A stretch of DNA of 62,340 nt from Candidatus Nitrotoga sp. 1052 (lineage in GTDB: Bacteria; Pseudomonadota; Gammaproteobacteria; Burkholderiales; Gallionellaceae): assembly GCF_927312905.1 (NCBI RefSeq), contig NZ_CAKMHQ010000052.1:1-62340 (forward strand), written 5' to 3'. Made by a program: the position numbers and the translations under genes. The notes beneath the pieces were generated by a model. It did not search any database. It saw nothing but the letters and a program-made list of their open reading frames with translations, and was not told the origin of the DNA. Of this stretch, positions 38,280 to 47,173 are shown piece after piece (positions within the stretch are counted from its first letter, which is position 1; each line of letters opens with the position of its first letter).

Positions 38280-39109
38280 TATTGAGCAGAAAATGGCGTC
38301 CTCAACTGCTCGTAAAACGTTTTACGTCTGCACTTCGAAATGAATATAACGTAATATTTGCATTCCCATTTACTATGGCTTAGGTTTTCGCTGTCGTCCC
38401 TCTCGATCCTCCCTTCTTCGTTTGCTTGGCGGCTCACGATTCAGAGTGTCGCAGTTGGACTCCAGTAAATGTCAAACTTCTACTTCCACCGCGGCATAGC
38501 CGGGGCATCTCTATTTTGGGTTAAATCTTCTTGCTTCAAGTGATCTGTGCAATATCGAACTCATATTTTTCAATTCGCATAATTCGGCAAGATTGTATGC
38601 AATTAGCGGTCATATTTTTAACTTGGATATGTCATTTCTTAATTTATCAATGCAGACAATCCTGTAATGCTGATGCAGGTGGGATGCTGCAGAAATTAAG
38701 CTAAACATTAACAAATGTGCTTGACATTATGTTGTTTATTCACAAGTTGAGAATATATCCAGCAATAAGAATAGTTCTACCGTTGTTTTTGAACGATAAA
38801 TATAAGTAATTGTTTTTAATGTAAATAAATAGTGCCTATAAAATGAGCGGCTGGACAAAATCGTATATAGTATTAGTAGTTAGCTTAATTTTATTGAAAT
38901 TGTTCACATTGTTATCCACAGTTTATGTGGACAATAAAAAATACTTAATTAAGTCATTTAGGTTAGCTCCACAATATAGAAATATATGGAATAAAACTTA
39001 CTAAAATGCAATTGTGCCCATTGCCCAGAAGTGGCATTGTCAAAACACTATTTGGGGACGCAGAGAAGCAAGCCAGGTTATGAACAATCATGATAATGGA
39101 TAACATAAA
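38280..39109. other. AT-rich 830-bp gap, no gene supported
   Basis: No credible frame was found. 38380-38515 is noticeably less AT-rich than its surroundings and may be a relic of an inserted element. 38700-39000 is very AT-rich with several TTATCCACA- and TTATTCACA-like strings (e.g. TTATCCACA near 38912), reminiscent of DnaA boxes but too few and too scattered to call an origin. The promoter of the following transporter gene probably lies here. Confidence 0.4.
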
Positions 39110-40147
39110 TTGAATTTGCTCTCTATATCTCAATTCCTCCAACGCCATCTGCTCTGGTTCTTGATCGCTGCATATGTTATTGCCGTTGTTTTGCCAGTTC
39201 CCGGTCTCCAGATAAGGAATGTATCTTTCGGCGAGATCACTATCTACCAGCAGAAAACAAATATATCGTTGCTGATGATTATGCTCGCCATACTCATGTT
39301 CAATGCTGGCCTAGGGTTGAATATTTCCCATATTAATAAATATGTTGAAAAAAAATATGTATTACTGGCCGGGCTAGCTGCGAACATAACCATCCCAATC
39401 ATCTATATTTTTGGCGTAACGGTCTTGATGCGGCTTTGGTCTGAGCCGGTAGAAGCCCAACATATTCTTGTAGGTCTGGCACTGGTTGCAGCCATGCCGA
39501 TCGCTGGAGGGTCAACCGCTTGGGCACAAAACGCTAATGGAAATTTGGCATTGAGCCTGGGATTGGTACTTTTCTCTACAATTCTAAGTCCCATCATCAC
39601 TCCGGTAACGTTTAACATTTTTGGTGAGATGGCCTCGGAAGAGTTCGAGAAGGTCTTGCAGGGTTTGGCAGTATACGGCTCTGGTGCATTTCTAGGTCTT
39701 TGGGTGGTGCTACCATCATTGCTGGGCATTGCGGTGCGCTTGATAGTTGTCGAAGATTGGGTAGTTGGAGGAATGCCTTATCTGAAATTAATCAATAGCA
39801 TTGTTTTGTTGATGTTGAATTACTCCAATGCTGCAGTATCTCTGCCTCAAGCCATAGCTGATCAGGATTACGACTTCTTGGCCGTCACATTGGTCATTTC
39901 AGCAGGGCTATGTTTAACATTGTTTGCTGCAGGGTATGGCATGAGCCGCTTGTTCAAGTTGGACCGAACTGAGCGCGTCTCACTTATGTTCGGGCTGGGT
40001 ATGAACAATAATGGGACCGGGTTAGTGTTGGCATCGTTGGCTTTACCTTCTTACCCAAATATAATGGTGCCGATTATTTTTTACAACTTGGTTCAGCACA
40101 TTGCTGCGGGGACTGTGAATGAGGTAATGAACAGCTCGGTAGGTTAG
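39110..40147 (+). CDS. Bile acid:sodium symporter (BASS) family transporter
   Basis: A 345-residue membrane protein with about ten hydrophobic segments. BASS/ACR3-like features are the ILMFNAGLGLNISH segment, the conserved AAMPIAGGSTAWAQNANGN crossover region with SLGLVLFSTILSPIITP, and the second discontinuous region GLGMNNNGTGLVLASLALP. BASS proteins carry organic anions (pantoate, 2-keto acids, bile acids) with sodium; the substrate here is unknown. The start is TTG at 39110; an ATG upstream is out of frame. The stop codon TAG lies inside a REP hairpin (40143-40172), so the 3' end may have been formed or trimmed by that repeat. Confidence 0.85.
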   Translation: MNLLSISQFLQRHLLWFLIAAYVIAVVLPVPGLQIRNVSFGEITIYQQKTNISLLMIMLAILMFNAGLGLNISHINKYVEKKYVLLAGLAANITIPIIYIFGVTVLMRLWSEPVEAQHILVGLALVAAMPIAGGSTAWAQNANGNLALSLGLVLFSTILSPIITPVTFNIFGEMASEEFEKVLQGLAVYGSGAFLGLWVVLPSLLGIAVRLIVVEDWVVGGMPYLKLINSIVLLMLNYSNAAVSLPQAIADQDYDFLAVTLVISAGLCLTLFAAGYGMSRLFKLDRTERVSLMFGLGMNNNGTGLVLASLALPSYPNIMVPIIFYNLVQHIAAGTVNEVMNSSVG

Positions 40148-40172
40148 GCTGAATGAAATGAAGCCCAACATC
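40143..40172. repeat. REP hairpin, left copy
   Basis: The 30-base unit has arms GTTAGGCT and AGCCCAAC around the loop GAATGAAATGA. It is preceded by GTAG at 40139-40142, the tetranucleotide form typical of REP sequences recognised by RAYT transposases. It is the inverted copy of 40502-40531 (29 of 30 matches). Confidence 0.85.
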
Positions 40173-40191
40173 ACTGGGAATGGATGAACAG

Positions 40192-40500
40192 ATGCGTTAC
40201 CGACGTGCCGATGCAGCGGGAAGCAAACACTTTTTCACTGTTAATCTAACTGAACGGCGCTCCAATGTGATGTATTAGTGCGGCATATCGATGACTTGCT
40301 TGCGGAGATGAAAACGGTGAAAAACGCGCATCCGTTTGCAATTCTGGCGATAGTGGTGTTACCAGAACACCTGCATGCGATATGGCGCTTGCCACTTGGC
40401 AATGCCGACTATCCGCTGCGCTGGTCGCTCATCAAGACAGGTTTCTCGCGGCGGCTGGCAAAAAGCTATTCGTGCCAGCCGCCAAGCCAAGCGTGAGGTG
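40192..40500 (+). pseudogene. REP-associated tyrosine transposase (RAYT), decayed
   Basis: Frame 1 (from ATG 40192) gives MRYRRADAAGSKHFFTVNLT and stops at 40278. The next frame continues with VRHIDDLLAEMK, HPFAILAIVVLPEHLHAIWR and WSLIKTGFSRRL. This includes the HUH-type HLH metal site of Y1 transposases, in the LPxHLHAIWxLP context specific to RAYTs. A second frameshift near 40465 displaces ASRQAKREV, and the C-terminal third is missing where the right REP begins. Two frameshifts plus truncation make it non-functional. Confidence 0.85.
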
Positions 40501-40501
40501 A

Positions 40502-40531
40502 GATGTTGGGCTTCATTTCATTCAGCCCAAC
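40502..40531. repeat. REP hairpin, right copy
   Basis: Arms GTTGGGCT and AGCCCAAC enclose an 11-base loop; the unit is inverted relative to 40143-40172. Together the two copies flank the RAYT remnant like a REP doublet. The stem is a perfect 8 bp. Confidence 0.85.
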
Positions 40532-40602
40532 CGCGCTGCGAACATCTGACCCTATTTGTTCATATTTATTTTCGAACGAGGGTAGGCCTCGATCCCGGCA
40601 AG

Positions 40603-41134
40603 CTAGGCTTCGGGGAGCCCAGTTATCGAAACCTTCTGCCCGCCAGTATCATCCATAGTCGCGACGAGCAAGGCAAGCCGACCGTGGGCAACTGTCTTTC
40701 CCCAGCTAACGTGAACACCTCCAAGCTTGGCACGGTGCATGGCGAAGGAAGCAATCTTGAACTCGCATTGACCAATAATGCAGAACGACGAAATTGGCCG
40801 AAGAACAAGGGGATCAAGCTTCTTCAGGAAGAGTGGCCTCTTCAAAGTATCGTGCGGCGGCTCGCAGCGAAATTCGAACCACGTGTGCTCCTCTTTTCCT
40901 TCAGCGAGGAGATAGTCACGGGCGAAGTTCGAATTTGCGACTGCTTGAACGTATTCGGTTGCTTGGCAGAGTTCGCTACCATCTTCAATATAAAGGTGGT
41001 TGTCCTGCAGGAGTACAACCGTCTCTTCGGGAAGACTGTCAGTCGCCAATACGGTGGCCGTGACCTTTGTCGGAGTAATTGAGACTGTCTTCGTCCAAAG
41101 CGTTCCATTGGCGCCAATTATTGATCCGGCAATA
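40603..41134 (-). pseudogene. C-terminal fragment of a PD-(D/E)XK-nuclease-like gene, split by an IS630 element
   Basis: This frame has no start codon of its own before it meets the insertion sequence. It encodes ANGTLWTKTVSITPTKV, LPEETVVLLQDNHLYIEDGS, TWFEFRCEPPHDTLKRPLFL and ends VSITGLPEA. Removing the element from 41135 to 42215 and one TA joins it in frame to the N-terminal fragment at 42216-42609, giving a 307-residue protein. The C-terminal part is a predicted alpha+beta domain I do not recognise. Confidence 0.75.
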
Positions 41135-42215
41135 AATTGTTGAACTTAAGCTGCATATTTTACAGGCGCATGTTCAAAGTAGCTTTTTACACGCGCGGGT
41201 GATTTCTGTAGCTTGCGCATGTGACTGGTAGTCGCTTTGAGTAGTTGCCCCTTTGTTCGCGCAGGTGCCTTGGTCGTCACTGCCTGTTTGAGATCCGCAT
41301 TCAGCATTTCATCTGGATTCAACTCAGGGCTGTAACTCGGCAGATAAAATACTTCAATTTCGTCCTGATGTTTCGCTAGCCATGCCTTAACCAGCTTGGC
41401 ATGGTGGACCCGCAAGTTATCCAGAATCAGGAATACCTTACGCTTGGCATCTTTCACCAACCGCTTCAGAAATGCGATGAGCTGATCTGAATCCAACGCG
41501 CCGTTCAGCACCATCCACCTGACCTTGCCTTGGTTCGTGACAGTGGAGATAAGTCCCACGTTCTCGCGTTTACTGTTGACCCGCACCACGGGTGTTTTTC
41601 CTTTGGGTGCGAAAGAGCGTCCGCGCACGTCATCACTGCGCAATCCAGTTTCATCTCCCCAGTGGATTTCAGCTCCTTCTGCTTTAGCACGTTCAGCAAT
41701 CACCGGATAACTGTTATCGAGCCATGCCTTCACCTCGACTGGGCGTTGCTCATAAGCTTTTTTAATCGGCTTTTGGGGGGTAAATCCCCAGCGCGCCAAA
41801 TACGTACCAACAGTCCGGACAGGTAGCTTTATCTTGAACCGTTGCCCTATCAATTCCATCACCGCCGTGCGACTCCACAGGGCGTAAGGCATCTTTATCT
41901 GATCAGGGGTCTTGTCGCGAATAAGTTTCTGAACTTCACTCTCCTATTCAGCAGTCAATCTTCGCCCCACTCCCATAGAGCGTCCACGTGGTTTTAATGC
42001 CATCCCCGCCCAACCACCCAGACAATATGCCTTATGCGCAGCGATGACCGTGCCACGCGATAGCTCACATTCCCGCGCAACGTCATTCACCAGCATCCCT
42101 TTTTCCCGAAGTTTGACTGCACGCCTGCGCCTTTCGGCTAATGCCTGCATCGGGAGTGTCCTTCCGTCTTGTCGTTCCATGCACAATCTGACAAGGCATC
42201 ATCAATTAAGTTCAA
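41135..42215 (-). mobile_element. IS630-family insertion sequence
   Basis: About 1081 bp between TA dinucleotides at 41133-41134 and 42216-42217, the target duplication typical of IS630/Tc1-mariner elements. TTGAACTTAA occurs near the left end (41140-41149) and inverted as TTAAGTTCAA at the right end (42206-42215). The left end has about five more bases outside this repeat, so the exact tip may differ by a few bases. It carries one transposase gene, interrupted by an amber codon. Confidence 0.85.
41146..42186 (-). pseudogene. IS630-family transposase with internal amber stop
   Basis: The N-terminal part has the HTH (VNDVARECELSRGTVIAAH) and ends at TAG (41946-41944), just after RRLTAE. The same frame continues without shift through KLIRDKTPDQIKMPYALWSR into the DDE domain: IHWGDETGLRSDDV, KVFLILDNLRVHHAKLV and FYLPSYSPELNPDE, the classic D...D...E residues. 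So a single nonsense change (probably CAG to TAG) separates two otherwise intact parts of a 346-residue protein. It is inactive unless the stop is read through. Confidence 0.9.
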
Positions 42216-42609
42216 TATTTAACTGCCGAGTCAATAGTGAAGGAAAGTCGGTGCTATCAACGTCTTCAAGGGAGAATGTCTCAATGCCATATGCCTCTGC
42301 GACACGGCGGGCTTCCGGGGTGAATCCGGACTTGGAAGCAAGAATCAGTGCGTTTGTAGGGAGCCGTTCATGTTTCGTGCGCGATGCATCGACCCACTGC
42401 ACATCGGCTGGCCGTTTGTGGTCACGGCACTCAACGCAAACCATCACAGCCTGGCCGCCAACGCGCCCTTCGATGCAGACGTCAACTTCGCGTTGATTCC
42501 GGGTAACACGGTCTCGAAGCATCTTCGATTCGGTAACCGTCGCCCCAGCCGCGAGATTTGTCCGTACGAGGTATACGAGTTTCTGGAATTCGTTTGTTCG
42601 CTTTGGCAT
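42216..42609 (-). pseudogene. N-terminal fragment of a PD-(D/E)XK-nuclease-like gene
   Basis: It encodes about 131 residues beginning MPKRTNEFQKLVYLVRTNL. A restriction-endonuclease-like core can be read: RNQREVDVCIEG, then AVMVCVECRDHKRPADVQWVD, where D (EVD) and ExR/K (ECR) sit at the spacing of Mrr-like nucleases, followed by a helix (TKHERLPTNALILAS) and ARRVAEAYGIETFSLED. In the present DNA the frame runs into the IS630 end and stops (IELN). Rejoined to the 40603-41134 fragment it forms one frame of 307 codons. Confidence 0.75.
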
Positions 42610-42799
42610 AAGGGGAGGTGTTTTGAAAAATTAAACGGGCCAGGCACGGATTATTCATAGCGCTTGTCATCATAATCCAAATTCCCCTTATCCTACGTCG
42701 TGCACTAAAGATTCGTAATAATTCTTTTGCGGCCTGCCGCGTAGCTTGGCCTCCCGCTTCTGTCCAGTCATGGCTTCGATCATTGCATAGAAGCGTAAA

Positions 42800-42940
42800 G
42801 GGCACCTCTAAAAATTCAATTTTCGTCACAATACGGCGTTACTCGAAAAAAATTATCGCTTACATATTAACAATATGCCTCGCTCAAATTTTTTACTCGT
42901 GCCTTGTCTTGCCTAGAAAATTGAATTTTTAGAGGCGCCC
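42800..42940. repeat. MITE-like element with 25-bp terminal inverted repeats
   Basis: The 25-base arms 42800-42824 (starting GGGCACCTCTAAAAATTCAA) and 42916-42940 (ending TTTTTAGAGGCGCCC) match at 24 of 25 positions. The 91-bp interior is AT-rich and non-coding. The form suits a small non-autonomous transposable element. It ends 8 bp from the mnmC stop. The gap 42610-42799 has no supported gene. A stray similar end (ATAGAGGCGCCCTCAA) occurs at 32105-32120. Confidence 0.75.
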
Positions 42941-42948
42941 TGAATTCA

Positions 42949-44787
42949 TCAGTCGCTCGCCAGCCTTACAAGCCACGGCACAGGAGCCAATGCATTTACT
43001 ACCGCCAATGGCAGTGGCGGCAATTGTCCACATGCCATCGCCGCAATCAATTCACCGGAAAGCCCTGCAGTTATAAGACCGCGAGTGCCATGTCCCAAGC
43101 TGGTATATAGCCCCGGCAATAGTTCGCCCACTAGCGGCATGGCTCCGGGAACGGAAGCTCTCACTGATGCACGTCCATTCAGTTGCTCAACATCCAATGA
43201 ATCAATATTCATCGACTTGGCTAGCGTCGGCGATATGTCCGCCAGCTTGGACAAATTCTCTGCATGATCGGATGCCCGCAAATCCACCGCCTCATCATTG
43301 AAATCATGCGTCGCTCCCAGCACGTGCAGCTCTCCGTCTGATGGAGCGAGATAACCATTGGCAGATACAATTGTTCGCAGATTTTCGCTATGCGGTGTGG
43401 CAGGCAGCATAGTGATTTGCCCGCGCACCGGCGTCAGGGGAAGGTGTGACAATGGCGCAAACGATTTCACCTGATAACCGGTACAAACTACCACTACCTG
43501 AGCCTCATCAGACCATGCTTGTTGGCGCTCGTCTTTTCCCTCCACCCGCCAGCCGGACTCTACCGCTGCCAAGGATTCCGCGCGATAGCCGGTACGCCGC
43601 ACTATGGCTGGGCTCGCTGCCAATGCCTCGCACATCTGTGGCGGAACCAGCCAGCCGCCGGCGGGAAACCACAGGCCGCCATGTGCCAACTCGATACCAG
43701 TCAGCTCGGATGCTTCAGCCGCATCTACGCGACGTAATACATGCGCTGGCCAATCAAGTGCCGCCAGCCGGTCGATACGTTTCGCTTCTTGCGCAGAAAA
43801 TGCCAGTTGCAGCTCTCCGCATTCCGCACGGGCGATGCCGTCAATGGGAAGCTTTTCATCCAGCAAGGCAAGCGCATGCCCATAGGAGGCCAGCAAAAAA
43901 CGTTGCAATGAGTCCATGCCTGCGCTTAGCCGAATATGCAATATTCCGCGCGGATTGCCCGATGCCGCCGCAGCTAATGCCGGCGCGCTTTCGATCAGGG
44001 TAACGGAGACTCCGCGCATCGCCAAAGCTGAGGCAACGGCACAGCCAGCCACGCCTCCGCCGATCACGATGACTTTTGTTACCTTAGCCCGCACCGGCGG
44101 CGAACCGGGAAGATGACCTTGCAGCATTTCGCGTTTACGTCCGAAGCCTGGAGATTTGCTGACCTGGAATCCCGCTTGTTCCAAACCGCGCCGTACCCAA
44201 CCGGCACAAGTATAGGTGGCGAATGAGGCGCCTGGCTGAGAGATTCGCACGACGCTCTCGAATACAGACTGCGTCCACATTTCTGGATTGCGTGCCGGTG
44301 AAAAACCATCCAGAAACCATGCATCGATGCCGCCGCAGATTTCAGTTAGCGCATCGACTACGTCACCTATTACAAGCGTTAGGCGTATCTTTCCACCGGC
44401 AAAACTCCACCGATTCCAGCCCGGTACGCGGCGCCGCCAACGGGCAAGGAGTTCATCGGCATACTGCCGCAATACCGGCCACAGTGCCAAAACATCGGCA
44501 AGCTCTCTCTCATCAAACGGATATTTTTCGACGCTAAAAAAATCGAGACTGCTATTGGATGAAGCGACCTTATCGAACAGTTGCCAAGCGCATAAAAAAT
44601 TCAACCCTGTGCCAAATCCTGTCTCGCCGATGGCAAAACTATCCCCGCTTGATAAAGATGCAAAACGTTCTGCCAGCCGATTGCCTTGCAGAAAAACGTG
44701 GCGTTTTTCCTCTAGTCCGGAATCGTTTGAAAAGTAGACATCGCTGAAACGGCTGGAAAACGGCTGCCCGTCCTGCCAGTCAAGCAT
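42949..44787 (-). CDS. mnmC: Bifunctional tRNA 5-methylaminomethyl-2-thiouridine biosynthesis protein MnmC
   Basis: A 612-residue fusion enzyme completing mnm5s2U at tRNA position 34. The N-terminal methyltransferase (about residues 1-235) has GETGFGTGLNFLCAWQLF and WFLDGFSPARNPEMW. The C-terminal FAD oxidoreductase starts with VIVIGGGVAGCAVASALAM and ends SLGHGTRGLITAGLSGELIA. Both catalytic halves appear complete. The ATG at 44787 is preferred; a TTG 18 bases upstream also opens the frame. Confidence 0.94.
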   Translation of the reverse strand: MLDWQDGQPFSSRFSDVYFSNDSGLEEKRHVFLQGNRLAERFASLSSGDSFAIGETGFGTGLNFLCAWQLFDKVASSNSSLDFFSVEKYPFDERELADVLALWPVLRQYADELLARWRRRVPGWNRWSFAGGKIRLTLVIGDVVDALTEICGGIDAWFLDGFSPARNPEMWTQSVFESVVRISQPGASFATYTCAGWVRRGLEQAGFQVSKSPGFGRKREMLQGHLPGSPPVRAKVTKVIVIGGGVAGCAVASALAMRGVSVTLIESAPALAAAASGNPRGILHIRLSAGMDSLQRFLLASYGHALALLDEKLPIDGIARAECGELQLAFSAQEAKRIDRLAALDWPAHVLRRVDAAEASELTGIELAHGGLWFPAGGWLVPPQMCEALAASPAIVRRTGYRAESLAAVESGWRVEGKDERQQAWSDEAQVVVVCTGYQVKSFAPLSHLPLTPVRGQITMLPATPHSENLRTIVSANGYLAPSDGELHVLGATHDFNDEAVDLRASDHAENLSKLADISPTLAKSMNIDSLDVEQLNGRASVRASVPGAMPLVGELLPGLYTSLGHGTRGLITAGLSGELIAAMACGQLPPLPLAVVNALAPVPWLVRLASD

Positions 44788-44909
44788 GGAGGAAGAGCTC
44801 AACAATCGTCCGAACTGGCTGCAGGCAGCTTTAACAGCTTAACAAGGATGAATAAAATCATCTGATGCTTGTAAATAAGGCCGTTGTCATAAGCATGAAA
44901 TAGAATTTA

Positions 44910-45197
44910 TTAATCTGGTGGACACTCACGTAAGCTCAGTAAATTAATTGGCTGCTCCCCATCGTGATCAGTTTTTAAATACTTTTGTCCAAGTGAACTA
45001 ACAGCGACAACTACCCAAAATGGATAACCCCCTACGTGAGCATAAAATCGCCATTTACCAACTGCAATACCCTCAATTGCCTCTGCCACAGAAAATTTCC
45101 AGCGAACGCCTTCAGCATCCACTCCACCTATAAATTGAATGCGCTCATGTGCAAGTTGACTGTTACTCTTTTTAATACAGGTAATTCTCAAGTCCAT
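44910..45197 (-). CDS. DUF3892 family protein
   Basis: A 95-residue protein: LRITCIKKSNSQLAHERIQF, IGGVDAEGVRWKFSVAEAIEGI, KWRFYAHVGGYPFWVVVA and LGQKYLKTDHDGEQPINLL fit DUF3892, a small domain of unknown function. The closing GEQPxNLLSLxECP pattern is diagnostic. It lies alone between mnmC and tyrA, with GGAG before its ATG. Confidence 0.88.
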   Translation of the reverse strand: MDLRITCIKKSNSQLAHERIQFIGGVDAEGVRWKFSVAEAIEGIAVGKWRFYAHVGGYPFWVVVAVSSLGQKYLKTDHDGEQPINLLSLRECPPD

Positions 45198-45248
45198 GCT
45201 TTTCTCCTTATAACCACCGTAGAAACTTTCCTAATAAATTTTGCCGAT

Positions 45249-46121
45249 TTATTGCGGAGTCCAGTTGCTGCGCACCGAACGGGCAATGCTGAATATTTCT
45301 TCCAGCTTGGCGCCATCGGCTTCCGCAAGCGCATTATGCAAGGTTTCCAGTTCTTTCATGTAGCGGCCCATCTCGATCAACAGCGCATCGCGGTTGGCCA
45401 GGCAGATATCGCGCCACATTTCCGGCGAGCTTGCTGCAATGCGGGTAAAATCGCGGAAACCACTCGCGGCGAAAGCAAGTAACAAATCGCGGTTTTCGCG
45501 CTGAGCCAAATCGTGTACCAATGCAAATGAAAGCAGGTGCGGTAGATGACTGACAGCAGCAAACACTTCATCATGCTGCTTCGGCGTTAATTCGCTCACC
45601 AACGCGCCACACAATTCCCATGCCAACCTTACGCGCGCCACAGCATCAGCGGAATTTTCCGGCAGCGGAGTCAATATTACTTTTTTGTTTTGATACAGAT
45701 CAGCACGCGCCGCGGTAGCGCCGCTTTGCTCACCACCAGCAACAGGGTGTGCCGGTATGAAGTGGGAAATAAGTGCGCCCAAATGTTTATAAGCATGATC
45801 AACAACGTCGCACTTGGTGCTGCCGCCATCAGTAATAAGCGTATGAGCACCCAGATGCGGTGCGATGCGAACCATGATGTCGGCCATTTGGCCCACGGGC
45901 GTTGCCAGCAATATCAGATCGGCATCGCCCAGCTCTGCCGCAAGATCTGAACCGCTGCGGTTGATAATACCGAGTTGCTGCGCCTGTGCCAGCGTCTGCG
46001 CGCTGCGTCCGAAACCGACTACTTCATCCACCGCGTTCATCCGCCGCAAAGCAAGCGCAAACGAACCGCCGATCAGGCCGACGCCAAAAATAACAACTTT
46101 GCGAAACAATGGTTTTGTCAC
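45249..46121 (-). CDS. tyrA: Prephenate dehydrogenase
   Basis: A 290-residue NAD(P)-dependent enzyme making 4-hydroxyphenylpyruvate for tyrosine. The Rossmann motif VVIFGVGLIGGSFALALRR is near the start, and HPVAGGEQSGATAARADLY and SHLPHLLSFALVH are family blocks with catalytic His. A long upstream extension of the frame overlaps aroF and has no homology. GTG at 46121 is chosen because GAGG lies 6 bases before it and homologues begin near this point. No ACT domain is attached. Last gene of the gyrA-serC-serA-pheA-hisC-aroF-tyrA block. Confidence 0.93.
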   Translation of the reverse strand: MTKPLFRKVVIFGVGLIGGSFALALRRMNAVDEVVGFGRSAQTLAQAQQLGIINRSGSDLAAELGDADLILLATPVGQMADIMVRIAPHLGAHTLITDGGSTKCDVVDHAYKHLGALISHFIPAHPVAGGEQSGATAARADLYQNKKVILTPLPENSADAVARVRLAWELCGALVSELTPKQHDEVFAAVSHLPHLLSFALVHDLAQRENRDLLLAFAASGFRDFTRIAASSPEMWRDICLANRDALLIEMGRYMKELETLHNALAEADGAKLEEIFSIARSVRSNWTPQ

Positions 46122-46156
46122 GACTTTCCTCACCTCTCCACTAGCGTGAGACAGGA

Positions 46157-47173
46157 TTAGAGTGTGCGTCCAATCGCTGTGGCAATGCCGCCCAACACGC
46201 CCATCAACTTCTTCAATTCTTGCGGAGTCAGCGCCTGATCGGCATCGCACCAGGCCTCAGTCGGATTGGGATGCATCTCTACCAATAATCCATCCGCCCC
46301 CGCCGCAATCGCTGCCTGTGACAGCGCCGCGACCATCCATGCCTTGCCGCCGGCGTGCGAAGGATCGACAATTATCGGCAAATGGGTTTCTTTTTTCATT
46401 ACCGGGATGGCGGTCACGTCAAGTACGTTGCGGTAATACGTTTCAAAAGTACGAATGCCGCGCTCGCAGAATATGATGTTATGGTTGCCGCCGGCTGCAA
46501 TGTATTCTGCCGCCATTAGCCACTCTGAAATGGTAGCCGACATGCCGCGCTTGAGAATGACTGGTTTGTTGATACGACCCACTTCTTTGAGCAGATCGAA
46601 ATTCTGCATGTTGCGGGTGCCGATCTGGATTACGTCGACGTCATTTTCGAGAAAGGTATCCAACATGCGGACATCCATTAGCTCGGTCACGATGGGCAGC
46701 TTGAATTTGCTGGCTGCCTGACGGAACATATCCAGTCCCTCAACTCCCTTGCCCTGAAAAGTGTACGGGCTGGTGCGAGGCTTAAATGCGCCGCCACGCA
46801 TCAAACGGCAGCCTGCCTCATTCACGTACTGGGCGGACAAGTCCATCTGCTGCTGAGTTTCTACTGAGCATGGACCCGCAATAACCTGGATTTGCTTGCC
46901 GCCCAGCTGAATGCCACCGATATCAATTACTGTGTTTTCGGGATGAGATTCGCGCGATACGATTTTATATTGCTTGACTATATGCATCGCCGATTCCACC
47001 CCAGGCAATGGGGTAAACATTTCTTCGGATAATTTGCGCTCATCACCAATGGCGCCGATCACAGTGCGTTCAATGCCTCGGGAAATATTGGCATCCAGCC
47101 CGGCGTCCTTGAGCTTCTTTACCACCACGCCTATTTGATCGTCAGAAACATCCTTGTTCATTACAATAATCAC
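46157..47173 (-). CDS. aroF: 3-deoxy-7-phosphoheptulonate (DAHP) synthase, type I-beta
   Basis: A 338-residue DAHP synthase, first step of the shikimate pathway. The first 70 residues ([20 protein letters not shown] onward) form a ferredoxin-like regulatory domain as in Thermotoga-type enzymes. The barrel has [39 protein letters not shown] and VDPSHAGGK. Tyr or Phe feedback through the N-terminal domain is expected. It differs from E. coli AroFGH (I-alpha). The start is a GTG overlapping the hisC stop as GTGA (47170-47173). Confidence 0.94.
   Translation of the reverse strand: MIIVMNKDVSDDQIGVVVKKLKDAGLDANISRGIERTVIGAIGDERKLSEEMFTPLPGVESAMHIVKQYKIVSRESHPENTVIDIGGIQLGGKQIQVIAGPCSVETQQQMDLSAQYVNEAGCRLMRGGAFKPRTSPYTFQGKGVEGLDMFRQAASKFKLPIVTELMDVRMLDTFLENDVDVIQIGTRNMQNFDLLKEVGRINKPVILKRGMSATISEWLMAAEYIAAGGNHNIIFCERGIRTFETYYRNVLDVTAIPVMKKETHLPIIVDPSHAGGKAWMVAALSQAAIAAGADGLLVEMHPNPTEAWCDADQALTPQELKKLMGVLGGIATAIGRTL

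Noticed and set aside
38700-39000. TTATCCACA-like strings in AT-rich DNA suggesting an origin
   Set aside because: Too few and irregular; no dnaA, dnaN or gidA nearby.
40375-41082. Plus-strand frame of 235 codons over the nuclease fragment
   Set aside because: It mixes RAYT, REP and antisense of the nuclease fragment; the minus-strand frame is the coherent one.
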